The notes beneath the pieces were generated by a model. That model worked only from the letters and a program-made list of their open reading frames with translations, was not told the DNA's origin and did not search any database. From assembly GCA_050043005.1 (NCBI GenBank), contig JBHJIZ010000113.1, forward strand, positions 45,417 to 109,416: DNA of 64,000 bases, given 5' to 3'. The position numbers and the translations under genes are program-made. The DNA is from Thermohalobaculum sp050043005 (GTDB lineage Bacteria; Pseudomonadota; Alphaproteobacteria; Rhodobacterales; Rhodobacteraceae). Within the stretch, counting starts at the first letter, position 1, and every line of letters starts with the position of its first letter. Positions 34,088-42,453 of this stretch are shown piece after piece.

Positions 34088-34651
34088 TCAGAAGTTCGTC
34101 AAACCGTCCATGTCCAGCGCCTCGAAATAAGCGAGCTTCGTGTCGACATCGGCCGATCCGGTGATCTGCACCATGATGCGGTTGTTGATCAGGGTCTGGA
34201 CCTCGCCGTCATTGGTCACGACCAGTTTTTGGCGGTTGATCCGTTTCACCGTGCCCATCGCGCCCATGAGTGCCACGTTCGAAAACATCGCCCCCATCGC
34301 CGTGACCATCTGGTTGTCGGCCATCAACTGGATCTCGACCCGGTCCGATCCGTTCGAATAGGTGGCCGAGGCGATCTGCCCGCCACCGAAGGCACCGACA
34401 TTCTGGGTCTCGTTGTCCTCACGGGTCCAACCGCTCAGTGCGGCGGGCAGGAAGTTTTTCAGGCCCTCGGCTTTCAACTGACCAAGCAGTTGCGCGACGA
34501 AATCGATCTCTTCCTTCGCCGCCTTGATGTCCCCGGCGCGGTACGCCTCGAGCGCTGCGGCAATCGTTTCCTCGACCTCGTCGGCTTGTGCCGGAAGGCT
34601 CAGACTTGCGATGATGGCAATGGACAGGAGCGGTTTCAGAAAGAGCTTCAT
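34088..34651 (-). CDS. Secreted protein of unknown function
   Basis: This 187-residue protein has a signal peptide (MKLFLKPLLSIAIIASLSLPAQA). A helical segment (EVEETIAAALEAYRAGDIKAAKEEIDFVAQLL) is followed by a beta-rich part with conserved-looking GGGQIASATY and GSDRVEIQLMADNQMV. It is probably periplasmic. No family was recognised. The 183 bases between it and the membrane-protein pair hold no gene. Confidence 0.7.
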   Translation of the reverse strand: MKLFLKPLLSIAIIASLSLPAQADEVEETIAAALEAYRAGDIKAAKEEIDFVAQLLGQLKAEGLKNFLPAALSGWTREDNETQNVGAFGGGQIASATYSNGSDRVEIQLMADNQMVTAMGAMFSNVALMGAMGTVKRINRQKLVVTNDGEVQTLINNRIMVQITGSADVDTKLAYFEALDMDGLTNF

Positions 34652-34719
34652 GGTCGAAATCCCCAGTTCTTATTGGGCCGCAGTATACCCCATGCACCGT
34701 GGCAGACCGAACGATTTGC

Positions 34720-35832
34720 TCAGGCGGCGAGACGGCCCTGCATCCGGTCGCGGATCGTCGCGAACGGAACTGCGTCGGTCACAGCGTCCGCAACATCCCG
34801 CCCGGACAGCGCGCCAAACTTGAACCCATGTCCAGAGCAGGCGGAAACAGCGATCGCGTTATCGACCTTCTCGATCACGAAGGCACCGTCCGGTGCTGAC
34901 GTCCAGTAATTGGCCTGGTGCCAGCGCACGCGAAACCGCTCGGCTCCGCGGAAACGGCCACGATACCCGGCGAGCAGTTTCTTGACTTCGTCCGCGCTCA
35001 TCGACCTGTCGCTGTCGTCGGGATCGGCGCGCCCAAGGGCGCCGTTGCCCAGCATCATCGGCAGGCCGTCAATCGCAGGCATACCCCAGAGGTCGGTGTT
35101 GCCGCCCAGATCCGTCCAACAGGGCGCTGAAGCATACGCGTCCGCGAGGTCCTCCGGCGGTTCGGCGTAGACGATCATGGTGCGATGGGGGCGCAATGGT
35201 GCAGCGAGATCCGGCATCAGCCCGGGTGTCCCGACGCCGGCCGCGACGATTACGGTCTCACCGGTCAACGCGCGTCCATCGGCCAGTGTCACGGTCGCCT
35301 GTTCGGGATCGATCCGGCTCACCGGCATATGTTCCAGCACCGTGGCGCCCGAGCGTCGAAGCCAGTCGGCCAGATCGGTCAGGATGCGGTTGGCCATCAA
35401 GGCGCCGCCCTCGGACAGCATGCCGTAGGCGACATTCGCCGCCTCGAGAAACGGAAACCGCGTGGATAGCGCGGCGATGCCGTCGATGCGTTCGAACGGG
35501 ATCGCGTGGCGCTCCATCACCTGCCGGGACAGATCGGCGTAGTCACCGCTTTCCTGCGAGACTGTAAGCATCCCAGTGGCCGCATAGTAATGCGCCTCGG
35601 CGCCGCCGAGATCGGCCCACATGGTGCGCCAGGCTTCGAACGCCTCGGAGATGCGGACACAGTATCCCTCGCGCGGTCCATAGGGGTAGCGGATCAGGCG
35701 GTGATGATCGGCCGAGGATGCCGTCGGGCACGGGATCGGCCCCTTTTCGACCACGGTGACGGCGTGTCCCCGCCTTCTCAGCCAATAGGCGGTCGACAGG
35801 CCGCCGATGCCGCCGCCGACGATCAGGATCAT
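34720..35832 (-). CDS. FAD-dependent amine/sarcosine oxidase-like enzyme
   Basis: This 370-residue protein has a DAO-family fold. The dinucleotide motif is ILIVGGGIGGLSTAYWLRRRGH at the N-terminus. The C-terminal AVSACSGHGFKFG resembles the region of monomeric sarcosine oxidase where a cysteine binds flavin. It would oxidise an N-methyl amino acid or similar amine, producing hydrogen peroxide if it is an oxidase. Its ATG overlaps the stop of the acyl-CoA dehydrogenase gene (ATGA). The substrate is inferred only. Confidence 0.82.
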   Translation of the reverse strand: MILIVGGGIGGLSTAYWLRRRGHAVTVVEKGPIPCPTASSADHHRLIRYPYGPREGYCVRISEAFEAWRTMWADLGGAEAHYYAATGMLTVSQESGDYADLSRQVMERHAIPFERIDGIAALSTRFPFLEAANVAYGMLSEGGALMANRILTDLADWLRRSGATVLEHMPVSRIDPEQATVTLADGRALTGETVIVAAGVGTPGLMPDLAAPLRPHRTMIVYAEPPEDLADAYASAPCWTDLGGNTDLWGMPAIDGLPMMLGNGALGRADPDDSDRSMSADEVKKLLAGYRGRFRGAERFRVRWHQANYWTSAPDGAFVIEKVDNAIAVSACSGHGFKFGALSGRDVADAVTDAVPFATIRDRMQGRLAA

Positions 35833-36959
35833 GCCGCGATCTGCCGGGCGATCAGCAGTTTCTGGATGTCATCGGTGCCTTCGTAGATCCGGCAGACTTT
35901 CTGGTCACGGTAGATCCGCTCGACATCGTAGTCCGCCAGATAACCGTAGCCGCCCAGCGTCTGGATCGCGTCCGACGTGATCTTCTCGGCCATCTCAGCG
36001 CAGAACAGCTTGGCCATGCACGCTTCTTTTAGGCAGGGCTCGCCCCGGTCCTTCTTGGCGGCAGCGTTCAGCAGCAGACCGCGCCCGGCTTCGAGTTGCG
36101 TCGCCATGTCGGCCAGCCGGAACTGCACGGCCTGCAGGTCGAAGATCGGTTTGCCGAAGGCTGTACGCTCCTGCGCATAGGCCAGCGCCTTCTCGTAGGC
36201 GGCCTGGGCCATGCCGGTTGCCAGCGCAGCGATGCCGATCCGGCCCGACTCCAAAGATGAAAGTGCGATGGCGTAACCCTGGCCTTCTTCGCCGATGCGA
36301 TCTTCGAATGCGATCTGCAGATCCTCGAATGCCAGCGCACAGGAATCCGAGGCTTTCTGCCCGAGCTTTTCCTCGACCCGCACGACATGGAAGCCTTCCG
36401 CTGCGTTCTCGGTGATGAACGCGGACATGCCGCGCTTTCCGGCATCGGGATCGGTCATCGCGAACAGGATCGTCACCTTGCCGATCCGGGCGGATGAGAT
36501 GAACTGCTTCGAGCCGTTCACCGTGTAACCCGCGTTGGTCTTGACCGCCTTTGACTTGAGGTTGGAGGCGTCCGAACCCGCCTGCGGTTCGGTTAACGCG
36601 AACGAGCCGATGTGCTGTCCTTCGGCCAGAGGCTTGAGCCAGCGTTCCTTTTGTTCATCGCTCGCCCAGCGATCCAGCACCGCACAGACCGGCGCATTGT
36701 GGACCGAGACCATGGTCCCTACTGAGGCATCGCCCGCGCCGATCTCGGCCAGCGCCAGGGCGTACGAGACATAGTCCGTCCCGGCACCGCCCCAATCCGG
36801 GTCGATGGTCATGCCGAGGAAGCCCAGTTCCCCCAGATCGCTGATCACATCCTGTTCGATCACACCGGCCTTTTCGCGTGCGCTAGCCGAGGGCGCCAGG
36901 CGGGTCTGAGCAAAGTCGCGCGCAGTATCGCGGATCAGGATCTGTTCTTCGGTCAGCAT
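35829..36959 (-). CDS. Acyl-CoA dehydrogenase
   Basis: This 376-residue protein is a full-length acyl-CoA dehydrogenase that introduces the alpha-beta double bond in acyl-CoA esters using FAD. Motifs are SFALTEPQAGSDASNLKSKA (FAD loop), GKRGMSAFI, RTAFGKPIFDLQAVQF and the C-terminal IQTLGGYGYLADYDVERIYRDQKVCRIYEGTDDIQ with the catalytic-base glutamate in YEGT. The ATG at 36959 overlaps the MOSC gene stop. Propionyl-, butyryl- or branched-chain acyl-CoA is possible. Confidence 0.9.
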   Translation of the reverse strand: MLTEEQILIRDTARDFAQTRLAPSASAREKAGVIEQDVISDLGELGFLGMTIDPDWGGAGTDYVSYALALAEIGAGDASVGTMVSVHNAPVCAVLDRWASDEQKERWLKPLAEGQHIGSFALTEPQAGSDASNLKSKAVKTNAGYTVNGSKQFISSARIGKVTILFAMTDPDAGKRGMSAFITENAAEGFHVVRVEEKLGQKASDSCALAFEDLQIAFEDRIGEEGQGYAIALSSLESGRIGIAALATGMAQAAYEKALAYAQERTAFGKPIFDLQAVQFRLADMATQLEAGRGLLLNAAAKKDRGEPCLKEACMAKLFCAEMAEKITSDAIQTLGGYGYLADYDVERIYRDQKVCRIYEGTDDIQKLLIARQIAA

Positions 36960-37453
36960 CACTCGGTCTCCCTGGCGGGGGGAAGCGGCGTCACGGCGTC
37001 CCCTATCTTGATCTTGCCGGGAGATAGCACCTCTGCGGTGATCCCGCCATGCCCGCGCATGGCCGTATAGCCTCCGGACCCCAGACATTCCTCCATGCGG
37101 GAACACGGGGCGCAAAGACCGGTGCCGCGCAGCACCGCCGTTCCGATTTGGAATCTCGCCTTTCGCAATCCCAACAGGTTGACATCGGCGATCACGATAT
37201 TCCGGCGAAGCAGGGCCGGATCAACGGCCACGAACCCGGACAAGGCTGCAATCACCGGCAGATGTTCCGCTTGCAGCAGCGTGACCGCACGTTTGCCGGG
37301 CTGGTTTCGACGGTCGCCCACCAGACCGGAGCAGTCGATCTCGGCCCGCTCCAGGACGGTCATCAACTCGCGCCGGCCCGGGCGGGCACCGATCCATCGG
37401 ATCGTGCCCGGTTGCGAGAACGTCTCGGTCAGCCTTTGCAAATCGCCGTCCAT
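36959..37453 (-). CDS. MOSC-domain protein
   Basis: This 164-residue MOSC domain belongs to the same fold as molybdenum cofactor sulfurase C-terminal domains. Visible are IRWIGARPGRRELM, GLVGDRR, KRAVTLLQAEHLPVIAAL and a cysteine-rich GLCAPCSRMEECLG. Such proteins may move sulfur or reduce N-hydroxylated compounds. It is the first gene of a three-gene overlapping unit with the acyl-CoA dehydrogenase and amine oxidase. The true partner is not known. Confidence 0.82.
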   Translation of the reverse strand: MDGDLQRLTETFSQPGTIRWIGARPGRRELMTVLERAEIDCSGLVGDRRNQPGKRAVTLLQAEHLPVIAALSGFVAVDPALLRRNIVIADVNLLGLRKARFQIGTAVLRGTGLCAPCSRMEECLGSGGYTAMRGHGGITAEVLSPGKIKIGDAVTPLPPARETE

Positions 37454-37469
37454 GGCGCTGGCCTGGCGA

Positions 37470-38621
37470 TCAGTTCAGATAGCCCATGCCTTCGAGCATC
37501 ATGTGCGTTCGCGGCATCGTACTTTTGATCTTGCCGACCAGGCTGTCCTGTAATGGGGTCCCTTTGTCGATGCATTGCGCAATCTCCGGCGCGTTCGCAT
37601 ACACCAGCGTCGCGTGATGGCTGTTTATGAAGAACTCGTGCGATCGGAACGGATTGGTGATCAGATCCTTTCGGTGCTTCGAGGCCTTCTTCTTGCCGCC
37701 GAACGTGCCGACCTTCTTGGTGTAGAAGAACCGGACAGAGGAATAAGCCTCGATCAGTTCGATGGGGCTGAGCTTGTAATTGCAGGTCAGCGTCGTCCCG
37801 TGCGCTTCGAGAAACTCCTGGCAGAGGTGAATGCCGATCTCGCCTGTGCCGGGGCCACGGGAATAGGCCTGGGATGCGCTGTGCCCACCGGGCATCGGGA
37901 ACAGTTCGCGCGGCGTTCGCTTCGGGTTCGAGCCGGTGTAATCGGGCACCACGCACTTGAACGTCCGATCCTTGGGAACGACAACCCAGCCGAGCTTTGC
38001 GATGTTCTCCTGCAGGATCGAGCGGTAGCTGTGCACGCACGGTGGCAGGGTCGTCGGCTTGCCCGCCCGGCCGGTCGAGCCGAAGGTGCCCGAGTTCTTG
38101 AAATCGTTCATCGAGCCCGGCACCGGGTCGAACGTGAAGAGATTAACCCGGACATTCCCCAGCTTGGAGAACCCGGCTTCCTGAATGGCGTGGGCCAGCA
38201 TGATGCAGCTGACACCGCCGCGGCTGAAGCCCGCGACGTTGATGTCGACGAAGCGTTCCTCGTGCCAGGCGAGCCAGAGCCACTGCAACGCTGTGACGAT
38301 GTTCGACTGGGTGCCGCCGCCCGTCGCCGCGTTCAGGTGGTCGTTGTGCTTGTTCTTCAGCATCTTCTTCCAGGCGGAAGACTTGGACTTCAGAATGCCC
38401 TTGCTGGAGTCTTTGCCCGAATCGACCATCTTCATGATCTTCTCGGTATTCAGGATCTTGGCACCGCCGGGGCCGTCGAAGATCACTGCCCGCCCGGTTT
38501 CGTTCGGGTCGCCCGGCTTGCCGACCGTATTGTTGAACAGATGCGGCAGGGCGTTCGTGTCGCCCATCGTGCGGTCATTGCCACTGCCGCAGAAGTAAAT
38601 CGTCACGACATCGCGTCTCAT
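37470..38621 (-). CDS. DUF2235/Tle1-like serine hydrolase (putative lipase effector)
   Basis: This 383-residue protein has the nucleophile elbow GFSRGG (S133), the motif LFTFDPVPG that would supply the catalytic aspartate (D165), and a lysine-rich KKKASKHRKD stretch before C-terminal histidines. This layout recalls the alpha/beta hydrolases of the DUF2235 and T6SS phospholipase (Tle1) type. No signal peptide is seen. The ATG at 38621 has a GGGAGA site. No secretion genes or obvious immunity gene are adjacent. A perfect 8-bp inverted repeat lies 45 bases upstream. Effector status is inference. Confidence 0.6.
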   Translation of the reverse strand: MRRDVVTIYFCGSGNDRTMGDTNALPHLFNNTVGKPGDPNETGRAVIFDGPGGAKILNTEKIMKMVDSGKDSSKGILKSKSSAWKKMLKNKHNDHLNAATGGGTQSNIVTALQWLWLAWHEERFVDINVAGFSRGGVSCIMLAHAIQEAGFSKLGNVRVNLFTFDPVPGSMNDFKNSGTFGSTGRAGKPTTLPPCVHSYRSILQENIAKLGWVVVPKDRTFKCVVPDYTGSNPKRTPRELFPMPGGHSASQAYSRGPGTGEIGIHLCQEFLEAHGTTLTCNYKLSPIELIEAYSSVRFFYTKKVGTFGGKKKASKHRKDLITNPFRSHEFFINSHHATLVYANAPEIAQCIDKGTPLQDSLVGKIKSTMPRTHMMLEGMGYLN

Positions 38622-38665
38622 GTCTTGATATCTCCCCTTACTGCCAAATCCGCAATGTAACCTTC

Positions 38666-38688
38666 AATATGACATTGTTAGTCATATT
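38666..38688. promoter_or_regulatory. Perfect palindrome upstream of the hydrolase gene
   Basis: AATATGAC and GTCATATT are perfect inverted copies separated by 7 bases, in an AT-rich stretch unlike the surroundings. The position, 45 bases before the hydrolase start, suits an operator. Confidence 0.5.
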
Positions 38689-38823
38689 TTTGAAGGAGTT
38701 GCAAGGATGGAATGCGAACAATTTGACCAATTGGTCTGGGCTCAGCCCGTTCAGGGAAGTGCTTCACCCGCTCGATGGATCGGTCTTGTGAAGGGTGCGC
38801 GGGCAGCGAAGCTGGAAGCTGGC

Positions 38824-39510
38824 TTACCCGACCGTCAGAAATCGTGGGGTCGTGCCAGGGTCCAGGACCACCGCCGTCAGCACGCCACCCATGACTGCTC
38901 CGGTATCGATCCCGATCCTGTTCGGCCGCAGCACCGGATGTTCGGTCGGCGTGTGTCCGTGCACCACGATTGCCCCGTGATCGGCATCGCTTTCGAGAAA
39001 CTCATAGCGGATCCACATCAGATCCGCATCACGCTGCTGGTCCAGTGGCAGTCCCGGTTTCACGCCCGCATGGGCAAAAAAGTAGCCACCCGCGTGATGG
39101 CTGAGCGGCAGGCTCTCCAGCCATGCGATCCGCTCGGGACCGAGTGCTGTCCGCAAGGCGTCGGGCGAGAACCCATGCGTGTCGAGCGCGTAGCCCAGAT
39201 CGTGCAGCGTCATGTCACCGCCATTGCGCATCCAGCGGGTCCAGACCGCGGGGCTGTCCGTACCCAGGCAGTCCAGCATCATCGCCTCGTGATTGCCCTT
39301 CAGGCAGATGGAATCAAAACCCGGCAGGCCGCGCATCAGTCGATCGATGACGGCGATGTTCTGGCGCCCGCGATCAACGTAATCGCCGATGTGCACGATG
39401 GTCGCATGATTGGCTCCGAATGCCCGCGCATGGTCGAGAATACGGTCATGCATTTCTGCCAGCAGACCGTCACAACCATGGACATCGCCGATAGCGAAGA
39501 TCAGCGACAC
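38824..39510 (-). CDS. Metallophosphoesterase (Ser/Thr phosphatase-like)
   Basis: This 228-residue protein has the calcineurin-like metal motifs GDVHG (8-12), GDYVDRG and GNHE, followed by HAGVKPG and VHGHTPTEHP. It resembles bacterial PrpA/PrpB and ApaH-like phosphatases that remove phosphate from proteins or nucleotides in the cytoplasm. It starts with GTG at 39510 with a poor ribosome site. No kinase is adjacent. Confidence 0.87.
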   Translation of the reverse strand: MSLIFAIGDVHGCDGLLAEMHDRILDHARAFGANHATIVHIGDYVDRGRQNIAVIDRLMRGLPGFDSICLKGNHEAMMLDCLGTDSPAVWTRWMRNGGDMTLHDLGYALDTHGFSPDALRTALGPERIAWLESLPLSHHAGGYFFAHAGVKPGLPLDQQRDADLMWIRYEFLESDADHGAIVVHGHTPTEHPVLRPNRIGIDTGAVMGGVLTAVVLDPGTTPRFLTVG

Positions 39511-39550
39511 AGACTAAGACGCTCTGCGCGGCACTGGGCCGAACACACGA

Positions 39551-39928
39551 TCACGAATGCTCGCCGGAATTCTGTCCGCCGGACGATTGCTTACCGAGAA
39601 ACCGTGCGACCGCTCCGCCGAGACACCGGTACTGTTCCGCGTTCGTATCAGCGAACGCCTCATCGCGAGTCGAGGGGATATCGGAATACGCAATAGGTGC
39701 CTCGAACTGGCTGTCGGTGAAGTCGACCCGTTCCCCGTCGATCCGGTTGTAGAAGTGCCAGATATCGCCGAACCGGGTCTTCAGGATCTCGCCGCCCAGA
39801 TGATCGGACGCCACCAGGGTTGAGACGCCGCAATGACCGGCTACAGGGCGTTCCGGCGTCCAGAGCGTGCTCGATCCGGGTCCCCAGGACGCCTCCAGCG
39901 CCTTCCGAACATGTGCGATCTGGCTCAA
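39551..39928 (-). CDS. YunG-like protein
   Basis: This 125-residue protein has the pattern of the YunG family: VRKALEASW, then PVAGHCGVSTLVASDHLGGEILKT with a conserved cysteine, WHFYNRIDGERVDFTDSQF with a conserved histidine. The Cys-His-Asp layout could be a small papain-like active site. The start is a TTG at 39928, 5 bases after the rhodanese gene stop. No upstream ATG is possible without entering that gene. The function is unknown. Confidence 0.72.
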   Translation of the reverse strand: MSQIAHVRKALEASWGPGSSTLWTPERPVAGHCGVSTLVASDHLGGEILKTRFGDIWHFYNRIDGERVDFTDSQFEAPIAYSDIPSTRDEAFADTNAEQYRCLGGAVARFLGKQSSGGQNSGEHS

Positions 39929-39933
39929 AGGGC

Positions 39934-40329
39934 TCAGCCTTTCTTCGAGGGCTTCTCACCCACCGGACCACCGGCATTCTTCCAGCCGCCGAACCCGTCG
40001 GTGATGTGGCTGACATTCTCCAGCCCCATTTCCTGCGCCACCTGCGCCGAGAGCGCCGAGCGCCAGCCTGAGGCACAATAGAAGACAAACTTGTTGCCCG
40101 TCTGGAACTGTTCCTTGGCGTACGGAGATTCAGGATCGATCCAGAACTCCAACATTCCGCGCGGGCAGTGGAAAGCCCCCGGAATCATGCCTTCGCGTTC
40201 CAGTTCGCGCGGGTCGCGCAGATCGACGAACGTGACGCCGTCGGCGCCGTGCTGATCCAGCAGATCGTTGGCCGGAGCGTGCTCGACAACTTCGTTTGCA
40301 GCCGCCACCATATCCTTGACGCGTTTCAT
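39934..40329 (-). CDS. Rhodanese-like sulfurtransferase
   Basis: This 131-residue single rhodanese domain has the active-site loop FYCASGWRSAL, with the sulfur-carrying cysteine, and the preceding TFVDLRDPRELEREGMIPGAFHCPRG strand. It should transfer sulfane sulfur or act on related thiols. An AGGGGA site lies before the ATG at 40329. A second rhodanese is encoded between the two dddP-like genes. Confidence 0.88.
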   Translation of the reverse strand: MKRVKDMVAAANEVVEHAPANDLLDQHGADGVTFVDLRDPRELEREGMIPGAFHCPRGMLEFWIDPESPYAKEQFQTGNKFVFYCASGWRSALSAQVAQEMGLENVSHITDGFGGWKNAGGPVGEKPSKKG

Positions 40330-40339
40330 GATTGTCCCC

Positions 40340-40867
40340 TCATGCCGGGCAGACGATCACCTGTGACACGCCGCCATGCGCTTCTATGAATCCGTAGAGT
40401 ACCAAGCATCCAAGGATAAGGATTGCAAGCACCCCCTGCGAACTGTGCAGGCTGAGCGTATCCACCACCTTGGCAATCCGGTTCTTTGCGAAGTGCTCGT
40501 CACGCAAGAAATCCTGATAGAGGTTCGGTCCGATGCCCAACGCGTTCAGTTCTTTGTCGAACATGTACTGGATGTAGCGTCCATGCTTGGTGATGTTCCA
40601 GTTGACGATCCAGATGTAGAGGAAGACGAGGACCGCGAGGAAGCCGGGGATCAGGACAATGGTCTCGAACGGGTACACGCACAGGAAGCGCTTGTCTTCG
40701 ATCGACAGAATGAATGCAAAGAAGGCGAAGAACCCGGCAAAGCTGTACCGCAGGATCTCGAACCGCCGCGACTGGCCGGTCCTGATGTGATCGACATGGG
40801 CGTCGAAATTGTTGATCAGGAAGTCACGGCGCGCGGCTTCTTTCGACACGGGTGTATTCGAGTTCAT
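40340..40867 (-). CDS. Membrane protein of unknown function
   Basis: This 175-residue protein has three hydrophobic segments at about 40-56, 70-92 and 146-164, with a soluble charged loop between the second and third (NWNITKHGRYIQYMFDKELNALGIGPNLYQDFLRD). No family was recognised. The ATG at 40867 has a GGGGGAG site; a 14-residue longer form is possible but less likely. Confidence 0.65.
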   Translation of the reverse strand: MNSNTPVSKEAARRDFLINNFDAHVDHIRTGQSRRFEILRYSFAGFFAFFAFILSIEDKRFLCVYPFETIVLIPGFLAVLVFLYIWIVNWNITKHGRYIQYMFDKELNALGIGPNLYQDFLRDEHFAKNRIAKVVDTLSLHSSQGVLAILILGCLVLYGFIEAHGGVSQVIVCPA

Positions 40868-40930
40868 GACGATCGCTCCCCCACGACGGATCCGGAACCA
40901 TTCGTTCATGATACAGCGTGCGCACGCCCG

Positions 40931-40966
40931 CCGGAAACCCTGGCGGTAGCGATGCAGGGTTTCCGG
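40931..40966. terminator. Strong hairpin downstream of YceI gene
   Basis: A perfect 12-bp stem, CCGGAAACCCTG/CAGGGTTTCCGG, has a 12-base loop and lies between the YceI gene and the downstream membrane-protein gene. No U-tract follows on either strand, so it is only terminator-like. Confidence 0.55.
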
Positions 40967-41002
40967 TCTGGTTGGTGGGCGAGACCTCGCCCGGATCGGC
41001 TG

Positions 41003-41596
41003 TTAGTCGTCCGCCTGGATCGCCTCGACCTCAATGATCAGCTGAACCTCGTCCCCGACGATCCCGCCCAGCGCATAGGTCATTCCGAAATCCGACCGTT
41101 TGATCGTGGTCCGCGCTGAAATTCCCATTGTCTGCTTCTTGTGCCCGAATGGATAAGGTGCGGCCTTGTTCAGCGTGACATCGAGCGTCACCGGCTGCGT
41201 GACACCGCGCACTGTCAGATCGCCGGTCACCGTGCCCGCGGTGTCGCTGGCCGCCTCGCCGCCTGTCGCCGTGAAGGTGATCAACGGATGCGCCTTGCTG
41301 TCCAGAAAGTCCTTTTTGCGGATGTGGTCGTCCCGGCGTTCATCGTTCGAAAAGACCGATGTCGCATCGATCTCGACACTGACGGTCCCAAGCTCGCGTG
41401 TTTCCTCGTTGTAGATGAACGAGCCTTCGGTCTTCAGGAACTTGCCCAGCGTCTTGGCGTAGCCGATGTGATCGACCAGGAACGCGATCGTCGTGTGGGA
41501 CGGATCGATCTCATAGGTGCGAGGGGCTGCGTTGGTCGCAGTGGCGGTGGCGGTCATCGCGAACAGCGCAAGTGCGGCAGCGGTACGGCGGATCAT
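41003..41596 (-). CDS. YceI-family periplasmic protein
   Basis: This 197-residue protein has a signal peptide (MIRRTAAALALFAMTATATATNA) followed by the lipocalin-like YceI domain (YEIDPSHTTIAFLVDHIGYAKTLGKF, DATSVFSNDERRDDHIRKKDFLD, GDLTVRGVTQPVTLDV, TTIKRSDFGM). Family members bind polyprenoid or other long-chain lipids in the periplasm. The ATG at 41596 has a GGAGAC site. It is a single gene. Confidence 0.92.
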   Translation of the reverse strand: MIRRTAAALALFAMTATATATNAAPRTYEIDPSHTTIAFLVDHIGYAKTLGKFLKTEGSFIYNEETRELGTVSVEIDATSVFSNDERRDDHIRKKDFLDSKAHPLITFTATGGEAASDTAGTVTGDLTVRGVTQPVTLDVTLNKAAPYPFGHKKQTMGISARTTIKRSDFGMTYALGGIVGDEVQLIIEVEAIQADD

Positions 41597-41694
41597 GTCA
41601 GGTCTCCGTTCTGGAATGTCGCATCCTATGACATTTAGAACTGAGGCGCCGTTGCCAAGCCCGTGCCGATACCAATTCCGCGAGCGGTGCCGCT

Positions 41695-42351
41695 TTATGC
41701 TTTGCGCGGCGCGCGGGTGAACACCATCTGCTGATCGGCAAGCTTGGTTTTCGGTCCGTGCCAGGCATAGGCCAGCAGGGCGGGTTCGCGATCGCTCACC
41801 GTGATCCGGTGCGTCCGGCCCGGCGGGTTGAAGATCAACGATCCGGGTGCCCAGACGCCCTCGTCATTCTCGCTGACGGTGCCTGACAGGACATAGTAAC
41901 TTTCGGTGAGCCCGTCATGCGCGTGTGCGGGGTACGTGCATTTCGGACCAAACAGCACGAGGCCCAAGGTTAATTCCGGGCTGAGGACAGGCCCGCGATT
42001 TCCAACGATTTCGGCGAATGCGTATTTCTTTGCGAGCCCGCGCGGGACCTTTTCATAACCATAGAGCCAGGAAAGCTGCGGCAGCACGGCGTCCAGGGTA
42101 CGGATGATCGGCCGCGTCGGCCCCTCGCGCCCGTTGTCCATCGCACGGCGCAGGTGAACTGTAACAGGTTTGTCTTCAGGTTCGTGTTCGACAACCTCGG
42201 CATCCGATTCGAGGACTTTCGAGATCGTCTCGCGCACCACACGCTGATGCGAGCGGATCTTTCCAGAACCGCCAGCCCCTGACCGGCGGTAAAGCTCGCG
42301 GATCTCACGCAGCAGATAGATCCAGTCCGGGTTGCTCGCGAGTCTCATCAT
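41695..42351 (-). CDS. dddL: Dimethylsulfoniopropionate lyase, cupin type (DddL-like)
   Basis: This 218-residue protein matches the DddL pattern: N-terminal PDWIYLLREIRELYRR, GGSGKIRSHQRVVRETISKV, then the cupin barrel with YPAHAHDGLTESYYVLSGTVSENDEGVWAPGSLIFN and RTHRITVSDREPALLAYAW. Metal ligands would be H143, H145, E150 and H181. DddL cleaves DMSP to dimethyl sulfide and acrylate in the cytoplasm. It follows the thiolase gene by 102 bases. The start is uncertain: ATGs at 42351 and 42348 are both weakly supported, and a TTG lies at 42366. DddQ and DddW share the cupin motif, but the N-terminal region favours DddL. Confidence 0.82.
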   Translation of the reverse strand: MMRLASNPDWIYLLREIRELYRRSGAGGSGKIRSHQRVVRETISKVLESDAEVVEHEPEDKPVTVHLRRAMDNGREGPTRPIIRTLDAVLPQLSWLYGYEKVPRGLAKKYAFAEIVGNRGPVLSPELTLGLVLFGPKCTYPAHAHDGLTESYYVLSGTVSENDEGVWAPGSLIFNPPGRTHRITVSDREPALLAYAWHGPKTKLADQQMVFTRAPRKA

Positions 42352-42453
42352 GTGTGCGCCAATCAAGGAATGCTGCGGCGCAATATAATCGGTTTCGCGG
42401 AGACTGTAAGAGCCGTTCTGCGGTTTCTTTGTGTAATTTTGATCTTGCGCGCG

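Noticed and set aside
38707..39696. A 329-codon + strand frame preceded by an AAGGAG-like site
   Set aside because: Most of it is antisense to the metallophosphoesterase gene with intact GDVHG, GDYVDRG and GNHE motifs. The start site looks coincidental.
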